A stretch of 64,000 bases of DNA, from positions 372,001-436,000 of the forward strand of contig NZ_CADDWJ010000001.1 in NCBI RefSeq assembly GCF_902809855.1, written 5' to 3'. Below, piece by piece: positions 18,587-28,399 of this stretch (within the stretch, counting starts at the first letter, position 1; the number at the start of each line of letters is the position of its first letter). A model generated the notes under the pieces. It was not told the DNA's origin. It worked only from the letters and a program-made list of their open reading frames with translations, and did no database searches. A program made the translations under genes and the position numbers. This stretch comes from Acinetobacter sp. Marseille-Q1618. GTDB lineage: Bacteria > Pseudomonadota > Gammaproteobacteria > Pseudomonadales > Moraxellaceae.

Positions 18587-19276
18587 TTAGTTGTTTAGGT
18601 CAAACCAAATAAATTGGCTATTTTCATTGGCACGGATGTTTGCATCTTCATCAAATAAATAAGCATCGCCTGCTTTAAGTACTTGATCTGCAACCTCAAC
18701 TTCACCTTCAATCACATGAACATAGTTAAATTTTTGCGTTGCTTTAACCTCAAGTGTATGTCCTTTTTCCAAATAAGCAGCTTTCACTTCAGCATTTTGA
18801 CGAATATGCATCGGCGCATTTTCATTTGGACCAACAATTAATTGCCACTCATTAGGTGACTTTTTAGGATCACGTTCGATTTGTTGATAATTGGGGTGAG
18901 CATCACGTTCATTTGGAATAATCCAAATTTGTAACATATGTACAGGAACATCGCCATTGTTCATTTCACTATGTTTAACGCCTGTACCCGCACTCATAAG
19001 TTGCCATTCACCAGCGCTAATATGGCGTTCATTGCCCATACTGTCTTTATGCGAAATAGTACCTTCTAAAACACACGTTAAAATTTCCATATTGTCATGC
19101 GCATGTGTGTCAAAGCCTTGGTGTGCAGCAATGTTGTCATCATTGATTACACGCAAAGCACCTACGCCCATATATTTAGGGTTATACCAACTACCAAACG
19201 AAAAACTATGTTTGCTGTCTAACCAGCCAATATTGACATGACCACGATCTTCACTGCGGTGTAAAAAAGTATTCAT
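18587..19276 (-). CDS. Pirin-family bicupin protein (YhaK/quercetinase-like)
   Basis: Cytoplasmic bicupin of about 229 residues. The amino half carries the pirin metal-site pattern FDTHAHDNMEILTCVLEG and, further on, GTGVKHSEMN, supplying the usual His/Glu ligands. The C-terminal half is the degenerate second cupin. Some pirins degrade quercetin; others act as redox or transcription cofactors, and the role here is unknown. The chosen ATG at 19274-19276 (MNTFLHRSEDRGH) has GGAG eight bases upstream. An upstream in-frame extension of 44 codons has no conserved content. Confidence 0.9.
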   Translation of the reverse strand: MNTFLHRSEDRGHVNIGWLDSKHSFSFGSWYNPKYMGVGALRVINDDNIAAHQGFDTHAHDNMEILTCVLEGTISHKDSMGNERHISAGEWQLMSAGTGVKHSEMNNGDVPVHMLQIWIIPNERDAHPNYQQIERDPKKSPNEWQLIVGPNENAPMHIRQNAEVKAAYLEKGHTLEVKATQKFNYVHVIEGEVEVADQVLKAGDAYLFDEDANIRANENSQFIWFDLNN

Positions 19277-19429
19277 TGAGATGCTCCAAATTTTTATTTT
19301 TAACTTGAAAGCATCATAAGCTTTGTTCATGACAGATGAAATATAAATAAAGCAACGTATTGTTGTATTTTTGGAATGATCTCGTGTTGAAAATCTCTTG
19401 ATAAACATTCAGCTCAAAACTGTGCACAA

Positions 19430-19453
19430 TAAAAAACCAGTGCGAACACTGGT
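19430..19453 (-). terminator. Terminator of the L,D-transpeptidase gene
   Basis: On the minus strand ACCAGTG pairs with CACTGGT around TTCG, followed by TTTTTTATTG. Confidence 0.9.
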
Positions 19454-19479
19454 TTAGTACTGATTCAAAATAATATTGA

Positions 19480-20763
19480 TTATTCTAAGAATTTAACAGT
19501 CACACCAGACTTAACTTTTTTACCTAAGTCGTTGGCATCCCAGTTCGTTAAACGAATACAACCATGTGAAGCAGTTTTAGAAATTGCAGAAGGGTTTGGT
19601 GTACCGTGAATACCAAATGATTTTTTACTCAAACCAATCCAAATATTACCTACAGGACCATTTGGACCTGGTGGTAAAGACAAAGGTTTGCGGTTGTTGC
19701 CTTGTACAAAGTTACTTGGAGAATAGCTATACCAAGGATTTGGTGCTACGCCAGTAACTTTATATGTCCCTGTTGGAGAAGGGGTATCTGAGCTACCGAT
19801 TGTGGCAGGGAATGAGCCTACCATTTGATTTTGTGAGTTAAACAGATACAACTGTTTTGCACCTTTGTGCGCTACAATTAAGTGAATATTTTCAGGTAAT
19901 TCATTGCGAATATTGGTCACAATGATTTTTTCACCTGCTTTTTTAAAGGTTGCTTTTGGATTAAGTTTCTTCAAGAAATCTTCATCCATATGGAATTTTT
20001 CACCTAACATTTCTGTGGTACGCGTGTAATACAAGCCTTTCATTTTGGCTTGTAAGGCATAATCACGAGGGATAGAGTCGGCATATGGGCCTTTTAAATC
20101 TGCATCCGTGATGGTGTATTCAACAAAAGCAGGTTTACCGCCTTGTTTTGCAACCAAAGCATCCCAAGTTTCTTTGGTAAGCTCGCCTGTAGGTTTTAAG
20201 CCATTCATTTGTTGAAATGATGAAATAGCTTTCAAGGTATTCATTCCACTGGTACCGTCAATTGCACCAGGCGATGCATGCGAGTTATTCAACATGACAT
20301 GGGCACGTGCATAAACAGGGAATTGACCTTTACCGATATTTTCATACCATTCGGCATTATTTAAACCATCTAAAGTCCATGATGCTTTTGCTGCATTTGC
20401 ATTACTTGAAGAAGGTGTTGTCTTTGTTTCTGTCGTTGCTGGAGCTTCTGTTGTACTTGGTGCAGAAGCAATATCAGCAGTTTTGTCTTCTGTTTTTTCT
20501 AAATTTTGCAGCGTGTCAGCAGCTTGATTTAAATCATTAAGTTCTTGTTGTGAAATTTGAGCTTCACTTGCAGCTGCCGAGTTGACTGTAGATGCAGCAG
20601 AAGACTCAACAGCTAAAGGATCAATCGGATCTTCAACAGTTGCTGAGGTAACTTTTTGAGGGCTAAGTGGTTGCTCAGCAGTTGTAGGCGCAGCAAATGC
20701 TGTTCCAGTGAAAATACAACTTAAACTCAAAGCAAGAATTGAGCGAACGAACATGTAATTCAA
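19480..20763 (-). CDS. YkuD-type L,D-transpeptidase
   Basis: Periplasmic cell-wall enzyme that makes 3-3 peptidoglycan cross-links or attaches proteins to peptidoglycan. In order, the 427 residues show a signal peptide (1-24, AFA|AP), a long Ala/Thr/Ser/Glu low-complexity linker (25-125), a peptidoglycan-binding-type helical domain (about 150-205, with SGMNTLKAISSFQQMNGLKPTG) and the catalytic domain. The last has FGIHGTPNP and SHGCIRLTN, with Cys402 as nucleophile. It is divergent from hemE. Acinetobacter has several paralogues, so I give no gene symbol. Confidence 0.92.
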   Translation of the reverse strand: MNYMFVRSILALSLSCIFTGTAFAAPTTAEQPLSPQKVTSATVEDPIDPLAVESSAASTVNSAAASEAQISQQELNDLNQAADTLQNLEKTEDKTADIASAPSTTEAPATTETKTTPSSSNANAAKASWTLDGLNNAEWYENIGKGQFPVYARAHVMLNNSHASPGAIDGTSGMNTLKAISSFQQMNGLKPTGELTKETWDALVAKQGGKPAFVEYTITDADLKGPYADSIPRDYALQAKMKGLYYTRTTEMLGEKFHMDEDFLKKLNPKATFKKAGEKIIVTNIRNELPENIHLIVAHKGAKQLYLFNSQNQMVGSFPATIGSSDTPSPTGTYKVTGVAPNPWYSYSPSNFVQGNNRKPLSLPPGPNGPVGNIWIGLSKKSFGIHGTPNPSAISKTASHGCIRLTNWDANDLGKKVKSGVTVKFLE

Positions 20764-20950
20764 CCTTAAGAATTATTCATACTGATTTATAAAACGAAAC
20801 AAGTATTACAGAAAATAAATGGAGATGCAGTATTTGTTTTGTGTAAATCATATTTTTTATGCAATAAAATGACCACTATAAAAAAATGAAAAATCAAGTA
20901 TTTTAAAAAATTAAAAACTTGATAAGAAATGCTTATATTTGAAAGATTTT

Positions 20951-20959
20951 TGCTATGAT
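20951..20959 (+). promoter_or_regulatory. Probable extended -10 of hemE
   Basis: TGCTATGAT is an extended -10 element 36 bases before the hemE ATG. The upstream A/T tracts in 20764-20950 also serve the divergent transpeptidase gene. Confidence 0.4.
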
Positions 20960-20994
20960 GAGTCAGATTATTTAATTTAAAAATAGGAAAGTAA

Positions 20995-22068
20995 ATGACG
21001 ACCCTCAAAAATGATCGTTTTCTACGGGCCTTGCTACGTGAACCTGTTGATACTACCCCTGTCTGGATGATGCGCCAAGCAGGTCGTTATCTACCAGAGT
21101 ATCGTGAAACACGTGGTAAAGCAGGTGATTTTCTTTCTTTATGTAAAAATACTGAATTTGCTTGTGAAGTGACTTTACAGCCTTTGCGTCGTTATGATTT
21201 AGACGCTGCAATTTTATTTTCTGATATTTTAACGATTCCTGATGCGTTGGGTTTAGGTCTGTATTTTGAAACAGGTGAAGGGCCTAAATTTCATAAAACT
21301 ATTCGTACTGAACAAGATGTAGCAAATCTTCCCAAGTTTAATGCCAAATCTGACTTAGATTATGTCATGAATGCAGTGTCAACTATTCGTTCTGCTTTAG
21401 GTGGACAAGTTCCCTTGATCGGCTTTTCGGGTAGCCCATGGACGTTAGCTACTTATATGGTTGAAGGTGGTTCAAGTAAAGATTTTCGTTTTACTAAGCA
21501 TATGATGTATGCCCAACCTGAAGTTTTACATGCATTATTAGAGCGTTTAGCTGATGCGGTCACTGAGTATTTAAATGCACAAATTGATGCTGGTGCACAA
21601 GCGATTCAAATTTTTGACAGTTGGGGCGGGGCGCTTGCACATCGTGAATATATTGAGTTTTCACTCAATTATATGCAGAAAATCGTGTCAGGCTTACAGC
21701 GTGAAAAAGACGGACGTAAGATTCCAGTAATTTTATTTACCAAAGGGGGCGGGCAATGGTTAGAACCTATGCTTGCAACGGGCGCAGATGCTTTAGGTTT
21801 GGATTGGACAACACCACTCAATGTTGCTCGCCAAACAGTCAATGGACGAGTTGCATTACAAGGGAATTTAGATCCAGCAACTTTGTATGGTTCAGCAGCA
21901 AGTATTGAAAAAGCCACTAAAGCCATGTTAGATGATGCTTATGCCAACGGTGAAAAAACAGGTTATGTTGCTAACTTAGGTCATGGTATTACCCAATGGG
22001 TTGATCCAGCGCAACCAAAAATCTTTATCGATACTGTGCATGAATATAGTGCAAAATATTTGGGCTAA
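20995..22068 (+). CDS. hemE: Uroporphyrinogen decarboxylase
   Basis: Removes four carboxyl groups from uroporphyrinogen III to give coproporphyrinogen III in haem synthesis. The 357 residues include the diagnostic [16 protein letters not shown] near residue 20 and the second family signature [17 protein letters not shown] near residue 140. FDSWGGAL and NLGHGI near the C terminus complete the active-site cleft. AGGAAA precedes the ATG. A DUF817 membrane protein follows after 12 bases and is probably cotranscribed. Confidence 0.97.
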   Translation: MTTLKNDRFLRALLREPVDTTPVWMMRQAGRYLPEYRETRGKAGDFLSLCKNTEFACEVTLQPLRRYDLDAAILFSDILTIPDALGLGLYFETGEGPKFHKTIRTEQDVANLPKFNAKSDLDYVMNAVSTIRSALGGQVPLIGFSGSPWTLATYMVEGGSSKDFRFTKHMMYAQPEVLHALLERLADAVTEYLNAQIDAGAQAIQIFDSWGGALAHREYIEFSLNYMQKIVSGLQREKDGRKIPVILFTKGGGQWLEPMLATGADALGLDWTTPLNVARQTVNGRVALQGNLDPATLYGSAASIEKATKAMLDDAYANGEKTGYVANLGHGITQWVDPAQPKIFIDTVHEYSAKYLG

Positions 22069-22080
22069 GTTATTCGACAC

Positions 22081-22887
22081 ATGCGGTATTTAAAATCAAG
22101 TATAGAATTTACCTTTAAGGCAGCATCGGCTGCCTTATTTGGTATTTTATTGCTAATCGCTTTTGCTTTGACAGCAAAAATGGGCAGCCATGAATATTAT
22201 GGTTTGTTTCGCTATGATTATTTATTGATTTATGCACTACTGATTCAAGTATGTTTGCTTTATCTCAAGCTTGAGTCTTGGGCAGAAGCCAAAGTGATTG
22301 CACTGTTTCATCTCATGGCAATGGTTATGGAGATTTTCCTCACCCATCCTCAAATCGCTTCTTGGCAGTATCCACAGCCTGCTGTTTTTAAAATTATGAC
22401 GGTACCTTTATTTGCTGGATTTATGTATTCGGCAGTAGGAAGTTTTTTTGCGCGTTCACTTAGACTGTACCAAGTTTCGTTTACAAATTTACCTCATTTT
22501 GCCAATATGCTGTGTTTAGCAGTATTGTCTTATATCAATTTTATGAGCAAATTTTTTGTGCCAGATATTCGCAATATTTTATTTGCTTGGAGTGTTGTTA
22601 TTTTCTGGAAAACAAAAATTCGCTTTCGATTACAACAACATCAATTCCAATTACCGATGTTACCGATTCTTATTTTATTGGCATTTATTATTTGGATTGC
22701 AGAAAATATCAGTACGTTTTATAAAATTTGGTTATATCCGAGTCAGGTCGATGCATGGCATATGGTCGGCTGGGGCAAATTAGGTTCTTGGTATTTATTG
22801 TTATTGCTCAGTTTGGTTTTGGTTTTAAAGATTTTGGGAAATAGAACAGTGACAGGGGATTGGACATTAAAACAGTTAGAGAAATAA
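22081..22887 (+). CDS. DUF817-family integral membrane protein
   Basis: A 268-residue inner-membrane protein with about seven or eight hydrophobic helices. Motifs recalled for DUF817 are present: FAGFMYSAVGSFFARS near residue 115, IIWIAENISTFYKIWLYP near residue 207, and WHMVGWGKLGSWYLLLL near residue 227. The function of the family is unknown. It starts 12 bases after the hemE stop, so it probably shares its transcript, but this may be only a matter of layout. Confidence 0.85.
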   Translation: MRYLKSSIEFTFKAASAALFGILLLIAFALTAKMGSHEYYGLFRYDYLLIYALLIQVCLLYLKLESWAEAKVIALFHLMAMVMEIFLTHPQIASWQYPQPAVFKIMTVPLFAGFMYSAVGSFFARSLRLYQVSFTNLPHFANMLCLAVLSYINFMSKFFVPDIRNILFAWSVVIFWKTKIRFRLQQHQFQLPMLPILILLAFIIWIAENISTFYKIWLYPSQVDAWHMVGWGKLGSWYLLLLLSLVLVLKILGNRTVTGDWTLKQLEK

Positions 22888-23009
22888 TTAATTAAAATGT
22901 CATATTTTGATTTGAGATTTATTAGAACTGTGGTAAATCTTAGTACGGTGTAATAAAAATTACACAAATCCCAAAGAAAAGGGAAAACATTAAAATATTG
23001 GAGAAAACT

Positions 23010-23480
23010 ATGTTAAAAAAAATCGCTTTAGCAGCCGTATTGGCAACAGGATCAATTTCAGCATTTGCTGACAGCGATGTTGGTTGTGGTATTGGTTCTC
23101 AAGTTTGGGAAGGTCAATCAGGTAAAATCCCTAAAATTTTAGCAGCAACAACCAATGGTTTATTTGCTAACCAGTTATTTGGTATTACTTTTGGTACTTT
23201 GGGATGTAGTGGTACAGGTGCTGTGACTGCACAAGCTGTAACATTTACCAATGAAAATGCAGAATCACTGGCACGTGATATGTCTGTAGGTGAAGGTGAA
23301 AGTCTGAATGTTTTAGCAGAATTATTAAATATTAAATCTGAAGACAAAGCACGTTTCTTCGCTGTTTCAAAACAGAATTTCTCTAAAATTTATTCAGCTG
23401 AAAATGCTTCATCTACACAAGTTTTAGCATCATTACAATCAGTGATGGCGCAAGATGAAGTGCTTAAAGCTTACGTCTAA
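23010..23480 (+). CDS. DUF3015-family exported protein
   Basis: A 156-residue exported protein. The signal peptide (MLKKIALAAVLATGSISAFA) is cut before DSDVGCGIGSQVW. The conserved DUF3015 core follows: GCGIGSQVWEGQSG and AATTNGLFANQLFGITFGT, then LGCSGTG. The two cysteines (in DVGCG and TLGCSG) may form a disulphide. The ATG at 23010 lies six bases from GGAG; an upstream in-frame TTG has no support. A DUF4105 gene follows after a hairpin. The function is unknown. Confidence 0.88.
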   Translation: MLKKIALAAVLATGSISAFADSDVGCGIGSQVWEGQSGKIPKILAATTNGLFANQLFGITFGTLGCSGTGAVTAQAVTFTNENAESLARDMSVGEGESLNVLAELLNIKSEDKARFFAVSKQNFSKIYSAENASSTQVLASLQSVMAQDEVLKAYV

Positions 23481-23490
23481 GTGATTTAAA

Positions 23491-23520
23491 AAGCCCTGTC
23501 AAATGATGGGGTTTTTATTT
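23491..23520 (+). terminator. Hairpin/terminator between the DUF3015 and DUF4105 genes
   Basis: AAGCCCTGTC pairs with GATGGGGTTT (counting G-U pairs) around AAAT, followed by TTATTTTT. It may attenuate transcription into the next gene, whose ATG is only 30 bases further on. Confidence 0.65.
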
Positions 23521-23549
23521 TTAATATCTTTTAATTAGAAAAATGTTGC

Positions 23550-25436
23550 ATGAAAATATTTGCGGTTTTGTTAACCCTTAGTTTAACTTCAGTTGCTTAT
23601 GCAACTTCGATTGAAAATCCTTTGCTTGAAAAATATCAAACACTTGCACAAGAAAAACAATTAAGCAAAGAAATAGCTTGGCAACGTTTATTATATGCAA
23701 ATGAAAAAGGGCAAAGTGAGGTACGTTACGCAGGTTTTTTCTTAGCTCAAAATGGGCAACATGATTTAAATCAAGAGCTAAAAGCCAACATAGCAGCATT
23801 ATTTCAAACGACAACTCCCAATCAGTCGGTTCAATGTCGCTTTCCTGCTCGTAGCCAGTGGTTAATACAACAACTAAATATTGCTAAAAATGAATTAGCA
23901 CCAGCAGAATGTCCTGAATTAAATGAGTGGATTGGACAGATCAAACCTTATAAAGCTACCTTGATTTATGCTACTGATTTTATGGGAAATCCAAGTTCTA
24001 TGTTTGGGCATACCTTATTGCGCCTAGATCCAAAAGATCAAAAACAACTAAATCTCGTTTCTTATGCGCTGAATTATGCGGCGACAGTCGTAGGCAATGA
24101 AGGTTGGTCATATGCATGGAAAGGTTTAACAGGGCAATATGATGGCGAATATTCTTTGATGCCCTACTACCGTAAAGTGAAAGAATACGGTGATTTTGAA
24201 AGTCGTGATTTATGGGAGTATGAACTGGCTTTGACACCCGATGAAACACAATTTTTAGTACAGCATATTTGGGAAATGAAAAATGTAAAATTTCCCTATT
24301 ATTTTATCAGTGATAATTGTGCCTATCGTTTGTTGGGTTTAATCGATATCGTTCGACCTCAACTAAACTTACAAGACCACTATAAGGTCAGTGCAATACC
24401 TGTAGAAACCTTAAAAACAGTAAAAGATCAACAACTCATACGGGATGTACAGTATCGTCCTGCTTTAGAAACACAGCTTTTGGCACAAGCACGACAACAC
24501 GGTACACACTTGGCAAAGACTGCACATCAACTGACTTTAGTCGATGTTGCTGAGATGCCAAAACTGCTTGAGCAATATAGTCGTCAAGATCAAGCCAAAA
24601 TCTTGGAAATGGCGTACGATGATCTATATTTAGTTCTTATTTCAAAGAAAATTGATGCGAAAATAGCACAACCTAAGTTGCGTCAAATTCTAAGTTTACG
24701 TAGTCAAATGGATCAACCAAAGCAGCGTCAAGATGTTACTCGACCTAAATATGATCCCTCCCAAGGGCATCATGCAAAAAATTTCTCTATCAATCTAGGC
24801 GAAGTACAAGGGGAAAAGTTTGCTGAGTTAGGATTACGTCAGGCATATCATGACTTACTTGATCCTCAAGGTGGTTATCGTACAGGGACTCAGCTTAATT
24901 TTTGGGATGCTGCACTTCAATATCGAGATGATGAGTTAAAGTTAGCGCATTTTGATTTTCTATCTGTCAACTCTTATAACCCCATTACACCTTTTAAAAT
25001 GCCTTTAACTTGGGGTTTTAATTTTGGTTGGCAACAAGAAGCCATTCATCATGGAAAGTTCGATGAAGATGAACAACATGGTGTAATCAATCTTAAAACA
25101 CAATTTGGTTATAGCAGTGCTGATATAGATCGTAAACATTTATGTTATGCACAAGTACAAAATCATGTACAAGCAGGGAAATCTTTGGATAAAGGTTGGC
25201 GTATCGGGATTGGTCCAACGCTAGGTTGTCAAAATATTTGGACTGATCGCATAAATAGTCTCGTACAAGTTGAGTTACCGTACTGGGAAGATAGCCATCA
25301 ATGGAATTTGCGGGTAAATACAGGACTAAACTTTGCCATTGATTCACAGAATTCTGTACGTTTGAATTGGCAATATCAGCAACAAGATACTTTAGATTGG
25401 AATAAAACTAGTTTGGGTTTTGTGCATTATTTTTAG
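23550..25436 (+). CDS. DUF4105/Lnb-domain exported protein
   Basis: The 628 residues start with a signal peptide (1-18, AYA|TS). The DUF4105 region spans roughly residues 90-290. It contains TLIYATDFMGNPSSMFGHTLLRLD (given here in part; key residues His152 region and the GH pair), LNYAATV, GEYSLMPYYRKVKEYGDFESRDLWEYEL and SDNCAYRL, a histidine/cysteine pattern like the NlpC/Lnb papain-like fold. Lnb is a lipoprotein N-acyl transferase in Gram-positives. The C-terminal half (about 400-628) is rich in aromatic beta-strands ending in FVHYF, an outer-membrane beta-barrel-like end. It follows the DUF3015 gene by 69 bases. Confidence 0.85.
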   Translation: MKIFAVLLTLSLTSVAYATSIENPLLEKYQTLAQEKQLSKEIAWQRLLYANEKGQSEVRYAGFFLAQNGQHDLNQELKANIAALFQTTTPNQSVQCRFPARSQWLIQQLNIAKNELAPAECPELNEWIGQIKPYKATLIYATDFMGNPSSMFGHTLLRLDPKDQKQLNLVSYALNYAATVVGNEGWSYAWKGLTGQYDGEYSLMPYYRKVKEYGDFESRDLWEYELALTPDETQFLVQHIWEMKNVKFPYYFISDNCAYRLLGLIDIVRPQLNLQDHYKVSAIPVETLKTVKDQQLIRDVQYRPALETQLLAQARQHGTHLAKTAHQLTLVDVAEMPKLLEQYSRQDQAKILEMAYDDLYLVLISKKIDAKIAQPKLRQILSLRSQMDQPKQRQDVTRPKYDPSQGHHAKNFSINLGEVQGEKFAELGLRQAYHDLLDPQGGYRTGTQLNFWDAALQYRDDELKLAHFDFLSVNSYNPITPFKMPLTWGFNFGWQQEAIHHGKFDEDEQHGVINLKTQFGYSSADIDRKHLCYAQVQNHVQAGKSLDKGWRIGIGPTLGCQNIWTDRINSLVQVELPYWEDSHQWNLRVNTGLNFAIDSQNSVRLNWQYQQQDTLDWNKTSLGFVHYF

Positions 25437-25474
25437 CGTAAAAGTGTATTAAACTGACACGACATACATTATAA

Positions 25475-25505
25475 AATCCCATAAGCTCTATAAAGCTTAT
25501 GGGAT
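25475..25505. terminator. Bidirectional terminator
   Basis: AATCCCATAAGCT pairs perfectly with AGCTTATGGGATT around a five-base loop. It lies between the convergent DUF4105 and lipoprotein genes. Confidence 0.85.
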
Positions 25506-25530
25506 TAATTTATCTCAGTATTTTACTCAA

Positions 25531-25911
25531 TTAAGCTCTCGGCTGACAAGTAAAGGTCAACGTGGTTTGATAGTCTGTATCTTTTTCAATTCCGCCTTTA
25601 CCAATCACAGAGCCTAATACACCTGCCGCAGCCGTAATCATTTTTCCTGTTTCTTCATCAAAGACACCTTTTAAAGCACCATTAAATTCAACTTTTTCAT
25701 CGACTAAAATGGGTGCAGCTTTTTTACCGCAAGCATTGTTGGCAGCGCTAATGGCATTATTTTTAGAAATTACTTGGCTTTTACCTAAGCCTGTAACTTC
25801 ATATTGGTTATTAGGTTTTTGAATAGCCTGAGTTTGTGTTGGATTTGAGCTACATGCAGTAAATAAAAAAGCACTAGACAACATAGATGCGATTACAAGA
25901 GTTTTTTTCAT
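25531..25911 (-). CDS. Small lipoprotein of unknown function
   Basis: A 126-residue protein with a lipoprotein signal peptide ending in FTAC, so Cys20 should carry the lipid. The mature part has a short Gln/Asn linker, then a compact domain with two more cysteines (NNACGKK and FTCQP). It also has a glycine-rich hydrophobic stretch around residues 90-105 (TAAAGVLGSVIGKGG), reminiscent of glycine-zipper lipoproteins. No specific family is recognised. A leader/promoter region of about 180 bases separates it from the divergent nitroreductase gene. Confidence 0.78.
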   Translation of the reverse strand: MKKTLVIASMLSSAFLFTACSSNPTQTQAIQKPNNQYEVTGLGKSQVISKNNAISAANNACGKKAAPILVDEKVEFNGALKGVFDEETGKMITAAAGVLGSVIGKGGIEKDTDYQTTLTFTCQPRA

Positions 25912-26123
25912 AAGTTCGCCCTAAATAAAATATTAAATTGAAATATCATGTTATTGCAGCATAGGAATGCAGATAAAAATGTCCAAATATGTATTAAAAA
26001 TGCTGCCTTATATAGTAATCCTGTGAAATAAGAGAATTTGTACTGGGTAAATACAGCAAATAACACGCTTTTTTAAAAGTTTATGCTAATCTTGTGGGAA
26101 AAGTTTTTTATAGAACACGGTCA

Positions 26124-26702
26124 ATGATAGATTCAAATCTTCAAATTGTGCATCAGAATATTCATCAACGTCAGTCAGTTGGGCATTTGGTTGAACCTGC
26201 GCCGAGCAGGGAACAATTAGAGCAAGCATTTCAAGCTGCATTAACAGCACCTGATCATCATCGTTTAAAGCCAACACGATTTATTATGGTAGCGGGTGAA
26301 CAGCGTATGGCATTTGGTGAGTTACTCGCACAAGCTGCACAAGATTTAGGTGAAATTGATCCAGCACAAGTAGAGCGTGTCAAACAGCATCCATTTCGTG
26401 CGCCATTACTAATTCTGGCAGTGACGAAATTCGTTGAGCATCCTAAGGTACCGAAATTTGAACAAGTTTTAAGTACTGGTGCAGCGATTCAAAACCTATT
26501 GCTTTCTTTACAAGCGCAAGGTTTTGCGAGCATGTGGCGTAGTGGTGCTGTGGTTGAGTCGATTTTATTAAAAGAAAAATTAGGTTTAAATTCACAAGAT
26601 TTAATTTCTGGCATTATTTATGTCGGCACTGCAGCCAAAGCAATTGCACCACGTGTGGAGCAAAGCACACAACAGTACGTCACTATTTGGCAAGCACTTT
26701 AA
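26124..26702 (+). CDS. Nitroreductase-family protein (YdjA-like)
   Basis: FMN-dependent oxidoreductase fold. From the ATG at 26124 the 192-residue protein begins MIDSNLQIVHQNIHQRQSVGHL. It has the APDHHRLKPTRF segment near residue 45 and the C-terminal GFASMWRSGAVV and GIIYVGTAA motifs of the short YdjA branch, which lacks the extra insertions of NfsB. The substrate is unknown; family members reduce nitro compounds or quinones. The start is tentative: the alternative GTG at 26094 adds ten non-conserved codons, and neither has a strong ribosome binding site. gpsA follows 57 bases later. Confidence 0.88.
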   Translation: MIDSNLQIVHQNIHQRQSVGHLVEPAPSREQLEQAFQAALTAPDHHRLKPTRFIMVAGEQRMAFGELLAQAAQDLGEIDPAQVERVKQHPFRAPLLILAVTKFVEHPKVPKFEQVLSTGAAIQNLLLSLQAQGFASMWRSGAVVESILLKEKLGLNSQDLISGIIYVGTAAKAIAPRVEQSTQQYVTIWQAL

Positions 26703-26759
26703 AATTAAAATATCAGCCATGATATTGGTATGAATGAGTAATAGATTAGGATAACAAAA

Positions 26760-27833
26760 ATGTCAGAGTTAAAATTTTCAGATTTGGTTGAACCTGTCGT
26801 ATTGAATCAAAAAACAGCATTACGTGTCACAGTATTAGGTGGAGGAAGTTTTGGAACTGCCATGGCAAATACTGCGACACGAAATGGGTGCGATACCATG
26901 ATTTGGATTCGTGATGCAGCAGTTGCGAAGGAAATGAATGAAACACATATCAATAAGCGTTATTTACCTGATTATCCTTTAGAGCAAGGATTAAGAGCTG
27001 AATCAAATCTTGAGAAAGCAGTCCGAGATCGTGACATTATTTTAGTGGCGATTCCAAGCCATTCATTCCGAGATGTTTTAAAGCAAATTAAACCTTTTAT
27101 TAGCTCACAAGCGGTGGTGTCTTTGACTAAAGGGATTGAAGCCAAGACCTTTAGTTTTATGAGCGATATTATCCGTGATGAATTGCCTGAAGTTCCGTAT
27201 GGTGTGTTGTCAGGGCCGAACTTAGCCAAAGAAATTATGGCAGGACAACCCGCTGGTACAGTGATTGCCAGTGATTCAGAGCTGGTACGTTATGCGGTAC
27301 AACAAGCTTTGCATAGTGCTTTATTTCGTGTGTTTGGTAGTGATGATGTACATGGCGTTGAGCTGGGTGGAGCGTTGAAAAATATTTATGCTGTGGCAAT
27401 GGGAATGGCTGCTGCTTATAAGGTGGGTGAAAATACCAAAAGTATGATTTTGACGCGTGCTTTGGCAGAGATGAGTCGTTTTGCAGTAAAACTTGGTGCA
27501 AATCCCTTAACTTTCTTAGGTTTATCGGGAGTGGGTGATCTATTTGCAACTTGTAATAGTCCACTCAGTCGTAATTATCAAGTAGGATTTGCTTTAGGCT
27601 CAGGTCAAAACTTAGAACAAGCCACCAAAGCTTTAGGGCAAACAGCAGAAGGGATCAATACCATTGTTCAGGTCAATACCCGTGCAAAAGAATTAGATGT
27701 TTATATGCCAATCACTACAGCATTACATGAAGTAATCTTTGAAGGAGCACCGCCTTTGAATATTGCAGTGTCTTTAATGAAAAGTGGACACCGTAGTGAT
27801 GTTGAGTTCGTTTTACCGCATCATGCTGTCTAA
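26760..27833 (+). CDS. gpsA: Glycerol-3-phosphate dehydrogenase [NAD(P)+]
   Basis: Makes sn-glycerol-3-phosphate from dihydroxyacetone phosphate for phospholipid synthesis. The 357 residues have an amino-terminal extension of about 20 residues, then VTVLGGGSFGTAMA (nucleotide binding), SLTKGIE, LSGPNLAKEI near residue 150 and the catalytic-domain motif ALKNIYAVAMGMA. The C-terminal GLSGVGDLFATC is also typical. The nitroreductase upstream and sixA downstream (71 bases) are on the same strand and may form a loose operon. Confidence 0.96.
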   Translation: MSELKFSDLVEPVVLNQKTALRVTVLGGGSFGTAMANTATRNGCDTMIWIRDAAVAKEMNETHINKRYLPDYPLEQGLRAESNLEKAVRDRDIILVAIPSHSFRDVLKQIKPFISSQAVVSLTKGIEAKTFSFMSDIIRDELPEVPYGVLSGPNLAKEIMAGQPAGTVIASDSELVRYAVQQALHSALFRVFGSDDVHGVELGGALKNIYAVAMGMAAAYKVGENTKSMILTRALAEMSRFAVKLGANPLTFLGLSGVGDLFATCNSPLSRNYQVGFALGSGQNLEQATKALGQTAEGINTIVQVNTRAKELDVYMPITTALHEVIFEGAPPLNIAVSLMKSGHRSDVEFVLPHHAV

Positions 27834-27904
27834 AAAATGCCAAACTGAGATAGTGTTGTCATATAGAATCGGTATAATTCATCACAAAGCAATAAGGAAA
27901 TTTT

Positions 27905-28360
27905 ATGCAACTGACTTTAGTTCGCCATGGGGAAGCAGCAGCTCCAGTCAATGGAAATGATCATAGACGTCCATTAACTGCACGTGGTCACGCACAAGCT
28001 GAGCAAACAGCCGACTTTTTAAAAGACATGGTGCAACCTGATATCTTTGTGGTGAGTCCGTTATTACGTGCACAAGAAACATTGGCGCATATTCAGAAAT
28101 ATTTTAGCGATGTGAATGTGTTAATTTGTGATAAGATCAAACCCGATGATGATGCAAAACAAGCAATTGACTGGCTTGCACAATTACCTTTTGAAAATAT
28201 CGTGGTGGTGTGTCATATGAATGTCGTTGCGCATATTGCGGAACAATTAACCAATGAAAATTTTCATCCTTATGCATTGGCAGAAGCTCGTATTTATGAG
28301 CAAAGCGTGATTGCACAAGGATTATCTACACAACAAAAAGCCTTTATTCCAACAGTATAA
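27905..28360 (+). CDS. sixA: Phosphohistidine phosphatase SixA
   Basis: Short histidine phosphatase of 151 residues. SixA removes phosphate from phosphohistidine on signalling or PTS proteins. The RHGEA motif sits at residues 7-11 with the nucleophile His8. The second conserved arginine is in SPLLRAQET and the partner histidine in VVCHMN near residue 104. AAGGAAATTTT precedes the ATG. It is upstream of the type II secretion genes gspL-gspM, on the same strand, separated by 39 bases. Confidence 0.92.
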   Translation: MQLTLVRHGEAAAPVNGNDHRRPLTARGHAQAEQTADFLKDMVQPDIFVVSPLLRAQETLAHIQKYFSDVNVLICDKIKPDDDAKQAIDWLAQLPFENIVVVCHMNVVAHIAEQLTNENFHPYALAEARIYEQSVIAQGLSTQQKAFIPTV

Positions 28361-28399
28361 AAGTCTTTTAAAAACAAATTACACGGCAGAACACAATCG

